A DNA stretch of 54,518 nucleotides from Pseudomonas helleri (GTDB taxonomy: Bacteria; Pseudomonadota; Gammaproteobacteria; Pseudomonadales; Pseudomonadaceae): NCBI RefSeq assembly GCF_009600315.1, contig NZ_WIWC01000034.1, forward strand, positions 1-54,518, read 5' to 3'. Position numbers and translations under genes: made by a program. The notes under the pieces were generated by a model. The model made no database searches. It had not been told where the DNA came from and was given only the letters and a program-made list of their open reading frames with translations. Of the stretch, positions 34,501 to 41,509 are shown piece after piece (within the stretch, counting starts at the first letter, position 1; the number at the start of each line of letters is the position of its first letter).

Positions 34501-35234
34501 GCCTCCATCAAATCGAATTCAAACGTTGCATTAGCCGATGCGACCACACGTTGCCTCAAGCTGCCATGAGTGCCGGCAACCGTATCCAGCTGTGCTTTCA
34601 ACTTAGTGCCAAAATCCAGTTTGCGCACAAGTTTGATAAACGGGCCTGCCGGGTGCCTCGGCAAGTCTGTTTTGTAATCGATGTAACTGGCTTGCTCGTA
34701 ACTGTAAGGCTTGAGCAACACAGAATCCGTTCGATAACTGAAATTCTCGCAGGCAGCTTCCCACAACGATACTGAGCGAATGTGTTCCTTGAACCTGGAC
34801 TCGTCCGCTGCACGGGACACGCGCGCAGGGATAAAGGTGAAGCTTTCATCACTCGGAGCGCTGTCGCCACGACTGATGCGTGTCAGATATTCAATAAAAT
34901 CCGAATCCACCTGTTCACGATAGTGCGTATAGATTCGCGCTTGCTCAGGGTCGATTTCACGGCCCAACATCGCTTTTAACTCACGTTTCAGTTCTGCAAT
35001 ATGAGTGGCCTTGAACGCGTCCTTGATTCGCTTGATTTCGTCATCCACAGCCTTGATGGCCGCCTGAGCGTCACGATTAAGTTGGGGGTAGCGTCTTCTT
35101 TGCGCATCCGTCAGCACAGAGAAGTTGTCGTTGACAATAGACAGAAGGTGAGAGAGAGCTTCTTTTGCTGCCCACTGCGTGCTGGACAAGAGCAAGGGCG
35201 CGCGCTGACGCACGGGGGAAAATTTTGACGTCAT
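28587..35234 (-). CDS. Giant NEL-type E3 ubiquitin ligase / LRR toxin with dermonecrotic-toxin-like N-terminus
   Basis: About 2,215 residues from ATG 35234 (the frame is open to 35378, but the upstream part would crowd the divergent promoter). The first 600 or so residues resemble the dermonecrotic-toxin-like region (DUF6543) of Pseudomonas effectors. Leucine-rich repeats occupy about 1715-1865 (LRSIELSNNHIVLS, LEGLSLDNNSISFP, LRNLSLEHADLRTLP). The C-terminal domain matches the bacterial novel E3 ligase family of IpaH/SspH: catalytic Cys in RTCGDGAMMILENLEIQ near 2013, with the CxD motif intact. Such enzymes attach ubiquitin to host proteins after delivery into eukaryotic cells. No secretion signal or type III genes lie nearby, so the route is unknown. 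Confidence 0.85.
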   Translation of the reverse strand: MTSKFSPVRQRAPLLLSSTQWAAKEALSHLLSIVNDNFSVLTDAQRRRYPQLNRDAQAAIKAVDDEIKRIKDAFKATHIAELKRELKAMLGREIDPEQARIYTHYREQVDSDFIEYLTRISRGDSAPSDESFTFIPARVSRAADESRFKEHIRSVSLWEAACENFSYRTDSVLLKPYSYEQASYIDYKTDLPRHPAGPFIKLVRKLDFGTKLKAQLDTVAGTHGSLRQRVVASANATFEFDLMEAFRNSFSTKVLRDDYDQLLRMLKGESVPHIWPCSMGLYKRTILINPLVPMGDNGRLLFESDVGVDFHINEVGTNDFALPLFIIKVENITGVYSYFPQRLGGALLWHKDVTHAFKQFTQQIKRDSSSGQLGWLLRHLALKDIGPFTKLLNNEPRPQGMTWLAGVLYDGFREVFPEPDLDNLYVNVDVTDKPSLSIAQTIANQQLKRYRANLNMLASTHSELDWKAFKEALSDLASEVLGLLTTPLPGGVLGLNAIMQAAVFGSLTYSALQGLREAIKGESNTFASALADGIDMIISARLIGVAAQSHRQRMRALWNTLGQPRKVNLPDGTVELWRPDLSAYSHLDISVLQRLTPTAEGLYQIKEKVYAKVQEGDQTLAVEVILDRESGHYLLKSKHAQTVNAPVRFDPDRQVWSLALDDIQTLDDTQLFQRMLPTVTSDDAHADIARVLRITGTTREQLQRVWQGEPVTGPLADGVRRFQTDQLIDQIISDLPLRGEMPVNADSAVFAVLTQLPNWPSETLLEVFNQQGQLIETYGKDYLPGASLSRVQLKRRDHGVYVARNDVSHGSAEVEQLFTLILDQLPAGSTLGLEDNSGISKTGRIAKLRDQIANQAREDKPLLFKALTGLEGHKRSDPVASADPAKKYLPLLYPPILDTTTPLLAKLHELNPSLSIECLEQLLIAHPFTAHQTVRALEQNTQPLPFSQAADRLKIKLRVDLALDAIYHRRAFNPDSDRWVREFARGVLQDTLDRKLVVKDAGSPAPGEDSTITKPDEKDVILIHHGQDTYQTISSRSGNSTTFSLTPDSFFMALSWYLNYEERSALGMVGGSSASDTATAIRKTLGDAMLRNRESSGFVNLWDRTTAQYERKLALPSDGPQRELGLYEIQGKHYVSLYGAVYQVEFDTTLFKWRMVHPDKVGVNTPILEHNYDGAWRQKTENPQHWTTLQLLRRLRAEPTSFRDEVGQHIMAVSNTREGVLLNVHINNLTPPPLLIDTWKRFKIQDSISTFVKKMQAHHTLTDARTDFQLLLIQSLPGWPPNKVLRVVDALGNTLKEYGRDLSSDLARIQVAAGEMDKGRLIRTIVLSLDEAETRVLLGEYDPIVESRMLSLSKKIAGHALKRESNFFKSIYESLERSVEPHVQLVQGYYPDLPKSVIEHLLAHTTALERVNFLDNNLIPPRLAEQIGWTSREVQLTRAYEGLYLGGTANPDSEKLSLHMLQSLPGWPAAIRLEVRLNEPGGELLDSIGSADGSARVMVKRDDRYQAYTPEGQPINGASVIDNNLLSSILHMLAPNEHLAIGVKDDKDTQVLSEKIREQAQKQRSNVKKLLGLEPPLPPRIPPMNVDRSFIAYPLTVSLGGSSHSIAVLRQVRALYPGLNYEGAVRFLDDLGGTEATQLGVLAQNVIQFDAMEAQLNAWEQIQLYPTGTSHMGMALPGHRRRVHELIVRAWRRELPLELSPDNRVVGPTLDLHGLDVGDLPAIVGDFRHVRVLRMDGMNLRSGSNEFLSQFPDIHILSMSNNRMFRVPPALANMPHLRSIELSNNHIVLSAETAELLTNRPLLEGLSLDNNSISFPLDVSRMVALRNLSLEHADLRTLPVGLWSLPHLILANLRNNEITTVPTAVFEVPAPANANRAIRLAGNAIADDSRDRIIAYWRETGINLGYIPAVAHAIDLARVLRGAKDISPWILTNLSAVQQQEKSRKWALLEGFGDQSEKFFNMLGFFVADKSKVTQKAWELITGRVWVLIDQVLADTVLRDLLLKSVYYDLRTCGDGAMMILENLEIQVLIRQAEMSVGEEQVEGSLFKLAKQLFRLRQVDDMANALVREQLQAGHDRDVAEVQLLFRVELVKVLDLPTQTHEMIYSPVVSDLKPSTLQAGVRVLALDGTPTFMHSIMQEKFWRDYLQNHYAERFAAIEAEFQRDYLKLSEEEGLSDELELQRGQELTVSRDQKIESLIETLTLLAYQASQATSVS

Positions 35235-35420
35235 ATACAGGATTCCGCTTGATAATTGACCCACGGTAATCAGGAACACTGCTCGGGATGGCGTAGATAA
35301 ATACTCGTCTCTAAAACTTATTACAGGTGATACACGAGTAGAGACTGTAGGTGCGCCTCGTATCCACCGTTCAAGCATGTCATGTTATGGTTTGCGCCCC
35401 TTTCAAGCGCGCTACACCCA
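35235..35420. promoter_or_regulatory. Divergent promoter region of toxin and sensor kinase genes
   Basis: These 186 bases hold both starts. I see no clear sigma-54, HrpL (GGAACC...CCACNNA) or PhoP-type site in them, so regulation of the toxin remains open. Confidence 0.4.
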
Positions 35421-37175
35421 ATGCCGATAACATCCCGAATATTGCGTCTGGCGCTGTATACCGTGTTGATACTGATCGGTGCGGCTGTCGCGGGTAACTG
35501 GGCCATGCGCCAGGCGACCCGGCATGCGCTGGAAGACAGTGCCCGCCGAGGTCCTGAGCAACTGAGCCTGTATGCCAATTCGCTGCACACGGTGATCGAA
35601 CGCTATCGCGCATTGCCCGCAGTGCTTGCCCTGGACCCCGAACTGATTAGCGCACTGACGCAGCCCATCACCGCGCAGGTGCAGGCGCAGCTCAATCGCA
35701 AACTGGAACGCATCAACGGCGCCGCGCAATCCTCGACCCTGGAGTTACTCGACAGCACAGGCCTGGCCGTCGCGGCCAGTAACTGGAACACCTCCAACAG
35801 TTATGTGGGCCACAACTACGGGTTTCGTCCTTACTTCAGGCAAACCCGCAGTCAAGGCACCGGCAGCTTTTATGCGGTGGGCGTGACCAGTGGAATTCCG
35901 GGCTACTTTATGTCCAGCGCGGTGCACGCCGACGATGGCAGGTTCCTCGGGGCCATGGTGGTGAAGCTGGAGTTTCCTGAGCTGGAACGTGAGTGGAGCC
36001 AGGGCAATGACACCCTGCTGGTCAGCGATAAGCGCGGCATTGTGTTTATCGCCAATCAACCGGGCTGGCGCTATCGCCATCTGCGTGAATTGAATGACAG
36101 CGATCGCAACGACATTACCGATACACGCCAATACGACAAGCAGCCCCTGACGCTGATGACTTCACACACCCTGCAGAGTTTTGCTGACAACAGCTTTTTG
36201 ACCCGGGTCAACGGCCCTGATGGCCCGGTCGATTATTTGTGGGGCACCCAAGCGTTGAACCCCGAGGGCTGGACCCTGCACTTGTTGCGCCGCCCCGCCA
36301 TATCGGCCGAAGACACCCGCAATGCCGCGCTAGCGGCGATTGGCCTGTGGCTAACGCTGGTGTTTCTGGGCCTGTTTTTACTGCAGCGCTGGCGGTTGGC
36401 AAAATTGCGCCAGCGCAATCGTGAAGAACTTGAGCAACTGGTCGAAGCCCGTACCCGTGATTTGCGCACGGCTCAGGACGGCCTGGTGCAGTCCGCCAAG
36501 CTCGCCGCGTTAGGGCAAATGTCCGCAGCATTGGCCCATGAAATCAATCAGCCACTGACGGCCCAGCGCATGCAGCTGGCGACCTTGCGCCTGTTGCTGG
36601 ATCACGGCCGGGTTGACGACGCTTATAAAGCGCTGATTCCACTGGAACAGATGCTCACCCGCATGGCCGCCCTCACCGGCCACCTTAAAACCTACGCTCG
36701 ACAGAGCCCCAGCGGGTTGCGCGAGCTCCTTGATCTGGCGAGTGTCGTGGACCATGCACTGGAACTGCTGGAGCCGCGTTTGAAAGAGCAGCCCATCGAC
36801 CTTCACTTGAACCTGACCCGTCCGGCGTGGGTGCGCGGCGATGCGATCCGTCTGGAGCAGGTCTTGATCAACGTGCTGCGCAATGCGCTGGACGCCTTGC
36901 ACGATAAACCCTGCAAGCGCCTCGACATCGGCATCAGGGCGGACCAGCAATTGTGGCACTTGACCGTTGCCGACAGTGGCGGCGGAATCAGTGAAGAACA
37001 TCTGGGCAAAGTATTTGACCCGTTTTTCACCACCAAACCGGTAGGCGCGGGATTGGGGCTTGGGCTCGCGGTGTCTTACGCCATCGTCCATGAACTTGGC
37101 GGTCGACTGACCGTCAGCAATTACGCCCAGGGTGCGATGTTTACCCTGACGCTGCCCATCGCACAGGACATTTGA
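35421..37175 (+). CDS. dctB: DctB-type sensor histidine kinase (MifS-like)
   Basis: A 584-residue kinase from ATG 35421. Residues 8-27 are a membrane helix, 28-295 a periplasmic double-Cache/PDC sensor, about 300-325 a second membrane helix (AAIGLWLTLVFLGLFLLQRW). A short coiled coil leads to the HisKA box ALAHEINQPLTAQRM (His373) and an ATP domain with GGGISEEHLGKVFDPFFTTK and GLGLGLAVSYAI. This is the layout of DctB, which senses C4-dicarboxylates. Because a dicarboxylate MFS transporter follows, the pair may instead be the MifS/MifR system known to control alpha-ketoglutarate uptake in P. aeruginosa. The stop lies two bases from the regulator's ATG. Confidence 0.8.
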   Translation: MPITSRILRLALYTVLILIGAAVAGNWAMRQATRHALEDSARRGPEQLSLYANSLHTVIERYRALPAVLALDPELISALTQPITAQVQAQLNRKLERINGAAQSSTLELLDSTGLAVAASNWNTSNSYVGHNYGFRPYFRQTRSQGTGSFYAVGVTSGIPGYFMSSAVHADDGRFLGAMVVKLEFPELEREWSQGNDTLLVSDKRGIVFIANQPGWRYRHLRELNDSDRNDITDTRQYDKQPLTLMTSHTLQSFADNSFLTRVNGPDGPVDYLWGTQALNPEGWTLHLLRRPAISAEDTRNAALAAIGLWLTLVFLGLFLLQRWRLAKLRQRNREELEQLVEARTRDLRTAQDGLVQSAKLAALGQMSAALAHEINQPLTAQRMQLATLRLLLDHGRVDDAYKALIPLEQMLTRMAALTGHLKTYARQSPSGLRELLDLASVVDHALELLEPRLKEQPIDLHLNLTRPAWVRGDAIRLEQVLINVLRNALDALHDKPCKRLDIGIRADQQLWHLTVADSGGGISEEHLGKVFDPFFTTKPVGAGLGLGLAVSYAIVHELGGRLTVSNYAQGAMFTLTLPIAQDI

Positions 37176-37177
37176 AA

Positions 37178-38512
37178 ATGCTCAACTCCGTGATCGTGGT
37201 CGATGATGAAGCCAGTATTCGCACGGCCGTTGAACAATGGCTGAGCCTAAGCGGCTTTAACGTGCAGGTGTACACGTGTGCCGAAGCGTGTCTGGAACAA
37301 TTTGCGGAGCATTTCCCTGGCGTGGTGGTGACCGATGTGCGTATGCCGGGGATGGGTGGCCTTGCCCTGCTGGCGCGCTTGCAGGGGCTGGATGCAGATT
37401 TACCGGTGATTGTGCTGACCGGGCACGGCGATGTTCCGATGGCGGTTGAAGCCATGCGCGAGGGCGCCTACGACTTTCTCGAAAAACCTTTCAGCCCGGA
37501 TGCGCTGCTGAGCAGCTTGGGTCGGGCACTGGAAAAGCGCCACTTGGTGCTGCAAAACCGCCGGTTGCAAGAACAGGCTGAGTTGCGCGAACACATCGAT
37601 GGGCGCTTGTTGGGGGCTTCGCAAAGCTTGCATACCTTACGCCGCCAAGTGCTGGATTTGGCACCCTTGCCGGTCAATGTGTTGATTCGTGGCGAAACCG
37701 GCAGCGGCAAAGAGCTAGTCGCCCGTTGCCTGCATGATTTTGGTCCGCGGGCCGACAAACCTTTTGTGGCATTGAACTGTGCCGCCATACCCGAGCAGCT
37801 ATTTGAGGCCGAGTTGTTTGGCCATGAAAGCGGTGCGTTTACTGGCGCTCAGGGCAAGCGCATCGGCAAGCTGGAGTATGCCGACGGCGGGACGTTGTTT
37901 CTGGACGAAATTGAAAGTATGCCGCTGGCTCAACAAGCCAAATTGCTGCGGGTCCTTCAGGAGCAAAAGCTGGAGCGACTCGGTTCGAACCAGAGCATCA
38001 CGGTGGACTTGCGAGTGATTGCCGCGACCAAGCCTGATTTGCTCGAAGAGGCGCGCGCCGGGCGCTTTCGAGAGGATTTGGCCTACCGCCTGACAGTGGC
38101 AGAGTTACGCTTGGCACCGCTGCGTGAGCGCCGTGAAGATATTGCCGTGTTGTATGCGTTTTTTGCCCGTAACGCCGCCACACGGCTGAACCGAAACCTG
38201 GAGCCTTTAAGCGGGCCGCAGTTATCACGTTTGTTGAGTCACGATTGGCCGGGCAACGTGCGCGAGCTGGCCAATGTTGCAGAGCGTGATGTGCTGGGCT
38301 TGGGTGAGCCTATTGAGGAAGGCATCAGCGTGGGGCAATCGCTGGTCGCCCAGCAGGAAGCTTTTGAAGCGCAGTGCCTGCGCGCCGCGCTCACGCGGCA
38401 TAAGGGTGACATCAAAGCGGTGCTTAACGAGCTGCAACTGCCGCGTCGCACCCTGAATGAGAAAATGCAACGCCATGGGTTGGTGCGTGAGGCGTTCTTA
38501 AGTATCCAGTAG
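37178..38512 (+). CDS. dctD: DctD-type sigma-54-dependent response regulator (MifR-like)
   Basis: A 444-residue NtrC-family activator. The receiver domain has its phospho-acceptor Asp in VVTDVRMPGMGG near 53. The AAA+ domain has Walker A RGETGSGKELVAR, the sigma-54-contacting loop ESGAFTGAQ, Walker B TLFLDEIES and the arginine-finger region FREDLAYRL. The C-terminal Fis-type helix-turn-helix is LNELQLPRRTLNEKMQRHGL. It should open sigma-54 promoters when phosphorylated by the adjacent kinase. Predicted targets in the window are dctA and the downstream MFS transporter, which share a palindrome. A TTG at 37172 overlapping the kinase stop is an alternative start. Confidence 0.85.
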   Translation: MLNSVIVVDDEASIRTAVEQWLSLSGFNVQVYTCAEACLEQFAEHFPGVVVTDVRMPGMGGLALLARLQGLDADLPVIVLTGHGDVPMAVEAMREGAYDFLEKPFSPDALLSSLGRALEKRHLVLQNRRLQEQAELREHIDGRLLGASQSLHTLRRQVLDLAPLPVNVLIRGETGSGKELVARCLHDFGPRADKPFVALNCAAIPEQLFEAELFGHESGAFTGAQGKRIGKLEYADGGTLFLDEIESMPLAQQAKLLRVLQEQKLERLGSNQSITVDLRVIAATKPDLLEEARAGRFREDLAYRLTVAELRLAPLRERREDIAVLYAFFARNAATRLNRNLEPLSGPQLSRLLSHDWPGNVRELANVAERDVLGLGEPIEEGISVGQSLVAQQEAFEAQCLRAALTRHKGDIKAVLNELQLPRRTLNEKMQRHGLVREAFLSIQ

Positions 38513-38522
38513 GCCACGAGAA

Positions 38523-38673
38523 CCCTCACCCTAGCCCTCTCCCAGAGGGAGAGGGGACTAAATCAACAGCAGACTCCGCGAATCAGCCCCCTCTCTCAGA
38601 GGGAGAGGAGACTAAATCAACAGCAGACTCCGCAGATCAGCCCCCTCTCCCTCTGGGAGAGGGTTGGGGTGGG
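38523..38673. repeat. REP-like inverted repeats with a tandem duplication
   Basis: Outer arms CCCTCACCCTAGCCCTCTCC and GGAGAGGGTTGGGGTGGG are inverted. Between them a roughly 56-base unit (GGGAGAGG...ACTAAATCAACAG...CCCCCTCTC) occurs twice in tandem with few differences. The same arms recur at 48917-49013, so this is a dispersed genomic repeat family. Confidence 0.75.
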
Positions 38674-38686
38674 AGTTGTGATTCTC

Positions 38687-38733
38687 GGCGGATTTCCGCT
38701 CATCACCCACCTCAAAACCAGCGGATTCCCGCT
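38687..38733 (+). promoter_or_regulatory. Two palindromic activator sites upstream of the MFS transporter
   Basis: GGCGGATTTCCGCT (38687-38700) and AGCGGATTCCCGCT (38720-38733) are 33 bases apart (about three helix turns), centred near -108 and -75 from the predicted start. They share the (A/G)GCGG-N4-CCGC(C/T) form of the dctA sites. Confidence 0.65.
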
Positions 38734-38775
38734 CATCTATCGACCATTCCCCCAATAAACCGTGCCTTTGAGCCT

Positions 38776-38790
38776 TGGCACAACTCCTGC
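38776..38790 (+). promoter_or_regulatory. Sigma-54 promoter of the MFS transporter
   Basis: TGGCAC-AACTCC-TGC fits the RpoN consensus, with GG and GC exactly 10 bases apart. The expected transcript start is near 38,802, about 53 bases before the ATG. Confidence 0.8.
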
Positions 38791-38854
38791 TATAGACCAG
38801 CAAGCACGCGTTTCGACGCGCTATAACAAAACAAATAAAAGAAGGATCCATTTA

Positions 38855-40177
38855 ATGGATAACGCCAGCACCCTGCCTGCCGGGTCTACCGCTGCAACCC
38901 CGAAAGAAAGAACCACCTCCAGTCGCATTAAATCCATCTTCAGTGGCTCCGTTGGCAACATGGTCGAGTGGTACGACTGGTACGTCTACGCCGCTTTCTC
39001 GCTTTACTTCGCCAAGGCCTTTTTCCCCAAAGGCGACACCACCGCCCAATTGCTCAATACCGCTGCGATCTTCGCCGTCGGCTTTTTGATGCGCCCAATT
39101 GGCGGCTGGTTGATGGGCCTGTATGCAGACCGCAAAGGCCGCAAAGCGGCATTGATGGCTTCGGTGCTGCTGATGTGCTTCGGCTCGCTGCTGATTGCAC
39201 TGTCTCCCGGTTACGAAACCATCGGTGTCTGGGCGCCGGTGCTGCTGGTATTCGCCCGTTTGCTGCAAGGTTTGTCCGTCGGCGGTGAATACGGCACCTC
39301 GGCCACTTACCTCAGCGAGATGGCCACCAAGGAACGTCGCGGCTTCTTCTCAAGCTTCCAGTACGTGACCCTCATCTCCGGCCAGCTCATCGCGCTGGGT
39401 GTGTTGATCGTGCTGCAACAAACCCTGACTGAAGAGCAGCTCTACAGCTGGGGCTGGCGTATTCCGTTTGTGATCGGCGCGCTGTGCGCTGTGGTGGCCT
39501 TGTACTTGCGACGGGGCATGGAAGAGACCGAATCCTTCAAAAAGGTCAAAACCAAACCTAAAGAAAGCGCCATGCGCACCCTGATGCGTCATCCAAAAGA
39601 ACTGTTGACCGTCGTTGGCCTGACCATGGGCGGTACGCTGGCGTTCTACACCTACACCACGTACATGCAAAAGTACCTGGTGAACACGGTGGGCATGAGC
39701 ATCTCTGACTCCACCACCATCTCGGCCGCCACGCTGTTCCTGTTCATGTGCATTCAGCCGCTGGTGGGCGGGCTCTCGGACAAGATTGGTCGACGCCCGA
39801 TTTTGATTGCCTTTGGGGTCTTGGGCACCCTGTTCACTTATCCGATCCTGACCACGCTGCACACCATCACCACCTGGTGGGGCGCGTTCTTCCTGATCAT
39901 GGCGGCACTGATCATTGTCAGTGGTTACACCTCGATCAACGCGGTGGTGAAAGCTGAACTGTTCCCTACCGAAATTCGTGCACTGGGTGTAGGTCTGCCC
40001 TACGCATTGACGGTGTCGATCTTCGGCGGCACAGCGGAATACATCGCCTTGTGGTTTAAAAGTGCTGGCATGGAAACCGGTTACTACTGGTACGTCACTG
40101 GCTGCATTGCCTGTTCGTTGATGGTCTACGCGACCATGAAAGACACCCGCAAGCACTCGCGCATCGAGACAGACTAA
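38855..40177 (+). CDS. kgtP: MFS dicarboxylate/alpha-ketoglutarate permease
   Basis: A 440-residue metabolite:H+ symporter of the major facilitator superfamily with twelve predicted membrane helices. GSVGNMVEWYDWYVYAAFSL opens helix 1 as in KgtP/ProP-type carriers; GLYADRKGRKAALMAS and GLSDKIGRRPILIAFG are the two inter-helix signature loops; GLSVGGEYGTSATYLSE is the helix 5 motif. It probably imports alpha-ketoglutarate or a related dicarboxylate. ATG 38855 has AAGGA about 9 bases upstream; an earlier ATG at 38762 lies before the sigma-54 promoter and can be excluded. Adjacent DctB/DctD-like genes and upstream activator sites suggest induction by its substrate. A terminator follows. Confidence 0.85.
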   Translation: MDNASTLPAGSTAATPKERTTSSRIKSIFSGSVGNMVEWYDWYVYAAFSLYFAKAFFPKGDTTAQLLNTAAIFAVGFLMRPIGGWLMGLYADRKGRKAALMASVLLMCFGSLLIALSPGYETIGVWAPVLLVFARLLQGLSVGGEYGTSATYLSEMATKERRGFFSSFQYVTLISGQLIALGVLIVLQQTLTEEQLYSWGWRIPFVIGALCAVVALYLRRGMEETESFKKVKTKPKESAMRTLMRHPKELLTVVGLTMGGTLAFYTYTTYMQKYLVNTVGMSISDSTTISAATLFLFMCIQPLVGGLSDKIGRRPILIAFGVLGTLFTYPILTTLHTITTWWGAFFLIMAALIIVSGYTSINAVVKAELFPTEIRALGVGLPYALTVSIFGGTAEYIALWFKSAGMETGYYWYVTGCIACSLMVYATMKDTRKHSRIETD

Positions 40178-40487
40178 GCAACTGGATGTTTCATCGACTC
40201 GATAACCCGGCTCCGGCCGGGTTTTTTCTTTTGGGTCATGCTCAAAATTAATGGCCCGTTAATACTATTAGCCCACTATCAATCTCAACCCACTCCCCGT
40301 TCACGACTGATTTGGGTATGTCCCGCCAAGGGATTCACAGGCAGTCAGGATGTGATGAGCAGCGGCCATACACATCGAATTAACTGATTAATATCTGCGA
40401 TCTTTTGCGCTTTTTAATCAATTTATTCGGCGTACTCTTAAACCCATACCCACTGCATACCACCCACACGAAACAAGGAGCCTCACC
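40178..40487. other. Intergenic region with terminator and promoter
   Basis: The first 50 bases hold the MFS terminator (40204-40227). The AT-rich stretch at about 40,380-40,440 probably contains the promoter of the small repeat protein. Nothing else stands out. Confidence 0.5.
40204..40227 (+). terminator. Rho-independent terminator after the MFS gene
   Basis: AACCCGGC, loop TCCG, GCCGGGTT and a T-run form a standard intrinsic terminator. Confidence 0.9.
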
Positions 40488-40745
40488 ATGAAAACTCAAT
40501 TGATCCTCGCAGCTGCCCTGTCGGTTCTGGCCTTCAATACCTTTGCCGCCGATGGCTACGATCGCACCCATTCCTCAAGCTTTGCTGAAGACGGCTACAG
40601 CCGCACCGGTTCTGCTGCAGTTGCTGCTGACGGTTATGACCGTACTCACTCCGCGACGTTTGCTGAAGATGGCTACGATCACACCCATTCAGCTGCTTTT
40701 GCAGAAGACGGCTACGACAACACCCAAGGCGCACGTTTCAGCTAA
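40488..40745 (+). CDS. Small secreted protein of 13-residue repeats
   Basis: An 85-residue protein with a clear Sec signal peptide (MKTQLILAAALSVLAFNTFA, cleavage after Ala-Ala/Asp region near 20-21). The mature part is five imperfect units of the form (F/V)AxDGYxxTxSxx: ADGYDRTHSSSF, AEDGYSRTGSAAV, AADGYDRTHSATF, AEDGYDHTHSAAF, AEDGYDNTQGARF. Every unit keeps Asp-Gly-Tyr and most keep a Thr-His/Ser pair, so it may bind metal or form a repetitive beta structure in the periplasm. AAGGAG precedes the ATG by 8 bases and a terminator follows, so it is a stand-alone gene. No function is known to me. Confidence 0.8.
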   Translation: MKTQLILAAALSVLAFNTFAADGYDRTHSSSFAEDGYSRTGSAAVAADGYDRTHSATFAEDGYDHTHSAAFAEDGYDNTQGARFS

Positions 40746-40764
40746 CCCCTATTGCTGACTCAGT

Positions 40765-40788
40765 AGCCCGGCCTCGGCCGGGCTTAGT
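40765..40788 (+). terminator. Terminator after the repeat protein
   Basis: AGCCCGGC, loop CTCG and GCCGGGCT pair perfectly; the tail TAGTTGTTT is T-rich but interrupted. Confidence 0.7.
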
Positions 40789-40888
40789 TGTTTCTGGGGC
40801 AACGAAACCGCAACAAAGAGTATTGGCACCCAGCGTGTTGCCACGCACTATAGGCACCCTTCTATCTCGCCGTTTGCGGACTTAGCCC

Positions 40889-41509
40889 ATGCCTGACGAT
40901 ATCCATTTCTACGAACCTTCTCAGGGCCACGGCCTGCCCCATGATCCGTTCAATGCCATTGTCGGGCCGCGCCCCATTGGCTGGATTTCGTCGCAGGATG
41001 CTCAAGGCCGACTCAACCTGGCGCCCTATAGCTTTTTCAACGCGTTCAATTACATTCCGCCGATCATCGGGTTTTGCAGCGTGGGCCGCAAAGACAGTCT
41101 CAATAACATCGAGCAGACCGGCGAATTCGTCTGGAACCTGGCCACACGGCCGCTGGCCGAAGCGATGAACCAAAGTTGCGCAATGGTGGCACCCGAGGTT
41201 AACGAGTTTGAGCTGGCCGGACTGACCACTGTTGCCTCACGCGTTGTGAGTGTGCCCCGCGTCGCCGAGACGCCGGTGTCGTTTGAATGCAAGGTGACAC
41301 AGATTATTCAGCTGCAACGGGCAGACAAAGCGCTCGTGCCCAGCTGGCTGATTCTGGGGGAGGTGGTGGCGGTGCATATCGCCAAACATTTACTGAAAGA
41401 CGGGATTTACGACACGGCAGCGGCCGAGCCTATTTTGCGGGGCGGCGGCCCGGCGGATTATTTCCAGCTCGGCCCCGAGGCATTGTTCAAAATGCACCGC
41501 CCGCGTTAA
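40889..41509 (+). CDS. Flavin reductase-like domain protein
   Basis: A 206-residue protein of the flavin reductase-like (FMN-binding split barrel) family. NAIVGPRPIGWISSQDAQGR, LNLAPYSFFNAFNYIPPI and IGFCSVGRKDSLNNIEQTGE match the strands and loops that hold FMN, and FVWNLATRPL follows as in NADH:FMN oxidoreductase relatives. It probably reduces or binds free flavin in the cytoplasm; a partner oxygenase is not evident next to it. The ORF begins at ATG 40889 with a weak ribosome site. Confidence 0.75.
   Translation: MPDDIHFYEPSQGHGLPHDPFNAIVGPRPIGWISSQDAQGRLNLAPYSFFNAFNYIPPIIGFCSVGRKDSLNNIEQTGEFVWNLATRPLAEAMNQSCAMVAPEVNEFELAGLTTVASRVVSVPRVAETPVSFECKVTQIIQLQRADKALVPSWLILGEVVAVHIAKHLLKDGIYDTAAAEPILRGGGPADYFQLGPEALFKMHRPR

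Larger units (their letters stand above)
38513..38854. other. Repeat and control region before the MFS transporter
   Basis: This 342-base interval contains a REP-like inverted array (38523-38673), two palindromic activator-type sites (38687-38733) and a sigma-54 promoter (38776-38790). No gene is visible. Confidence 0.7.

Noticed and set aside
35235..35420. HrpL-type promoter for the NEL toxin
   Set aside because: No GGAACC with correctly spaced CCAC motif could be found in the upstream region.
38523..38673. Tandem and inverted repeats as a possible CRISPR array
   Set aside because: Units are palindromic REP-like sequences found again at 48.9 kb, with no unique spacers and no cas genes.
39350..40156. 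268-codon minus-strand ORF
   Set aside because: Antisense to the MFS transporter; translation is low-complexity and rich in Gln, Arg and His.
40540..40745. Short regular repeats as a possible CRISPR array
   Set aside because: The repeats encode in-frame DGYD units of a signal-peptide protein, are imperfect and have no spacers.
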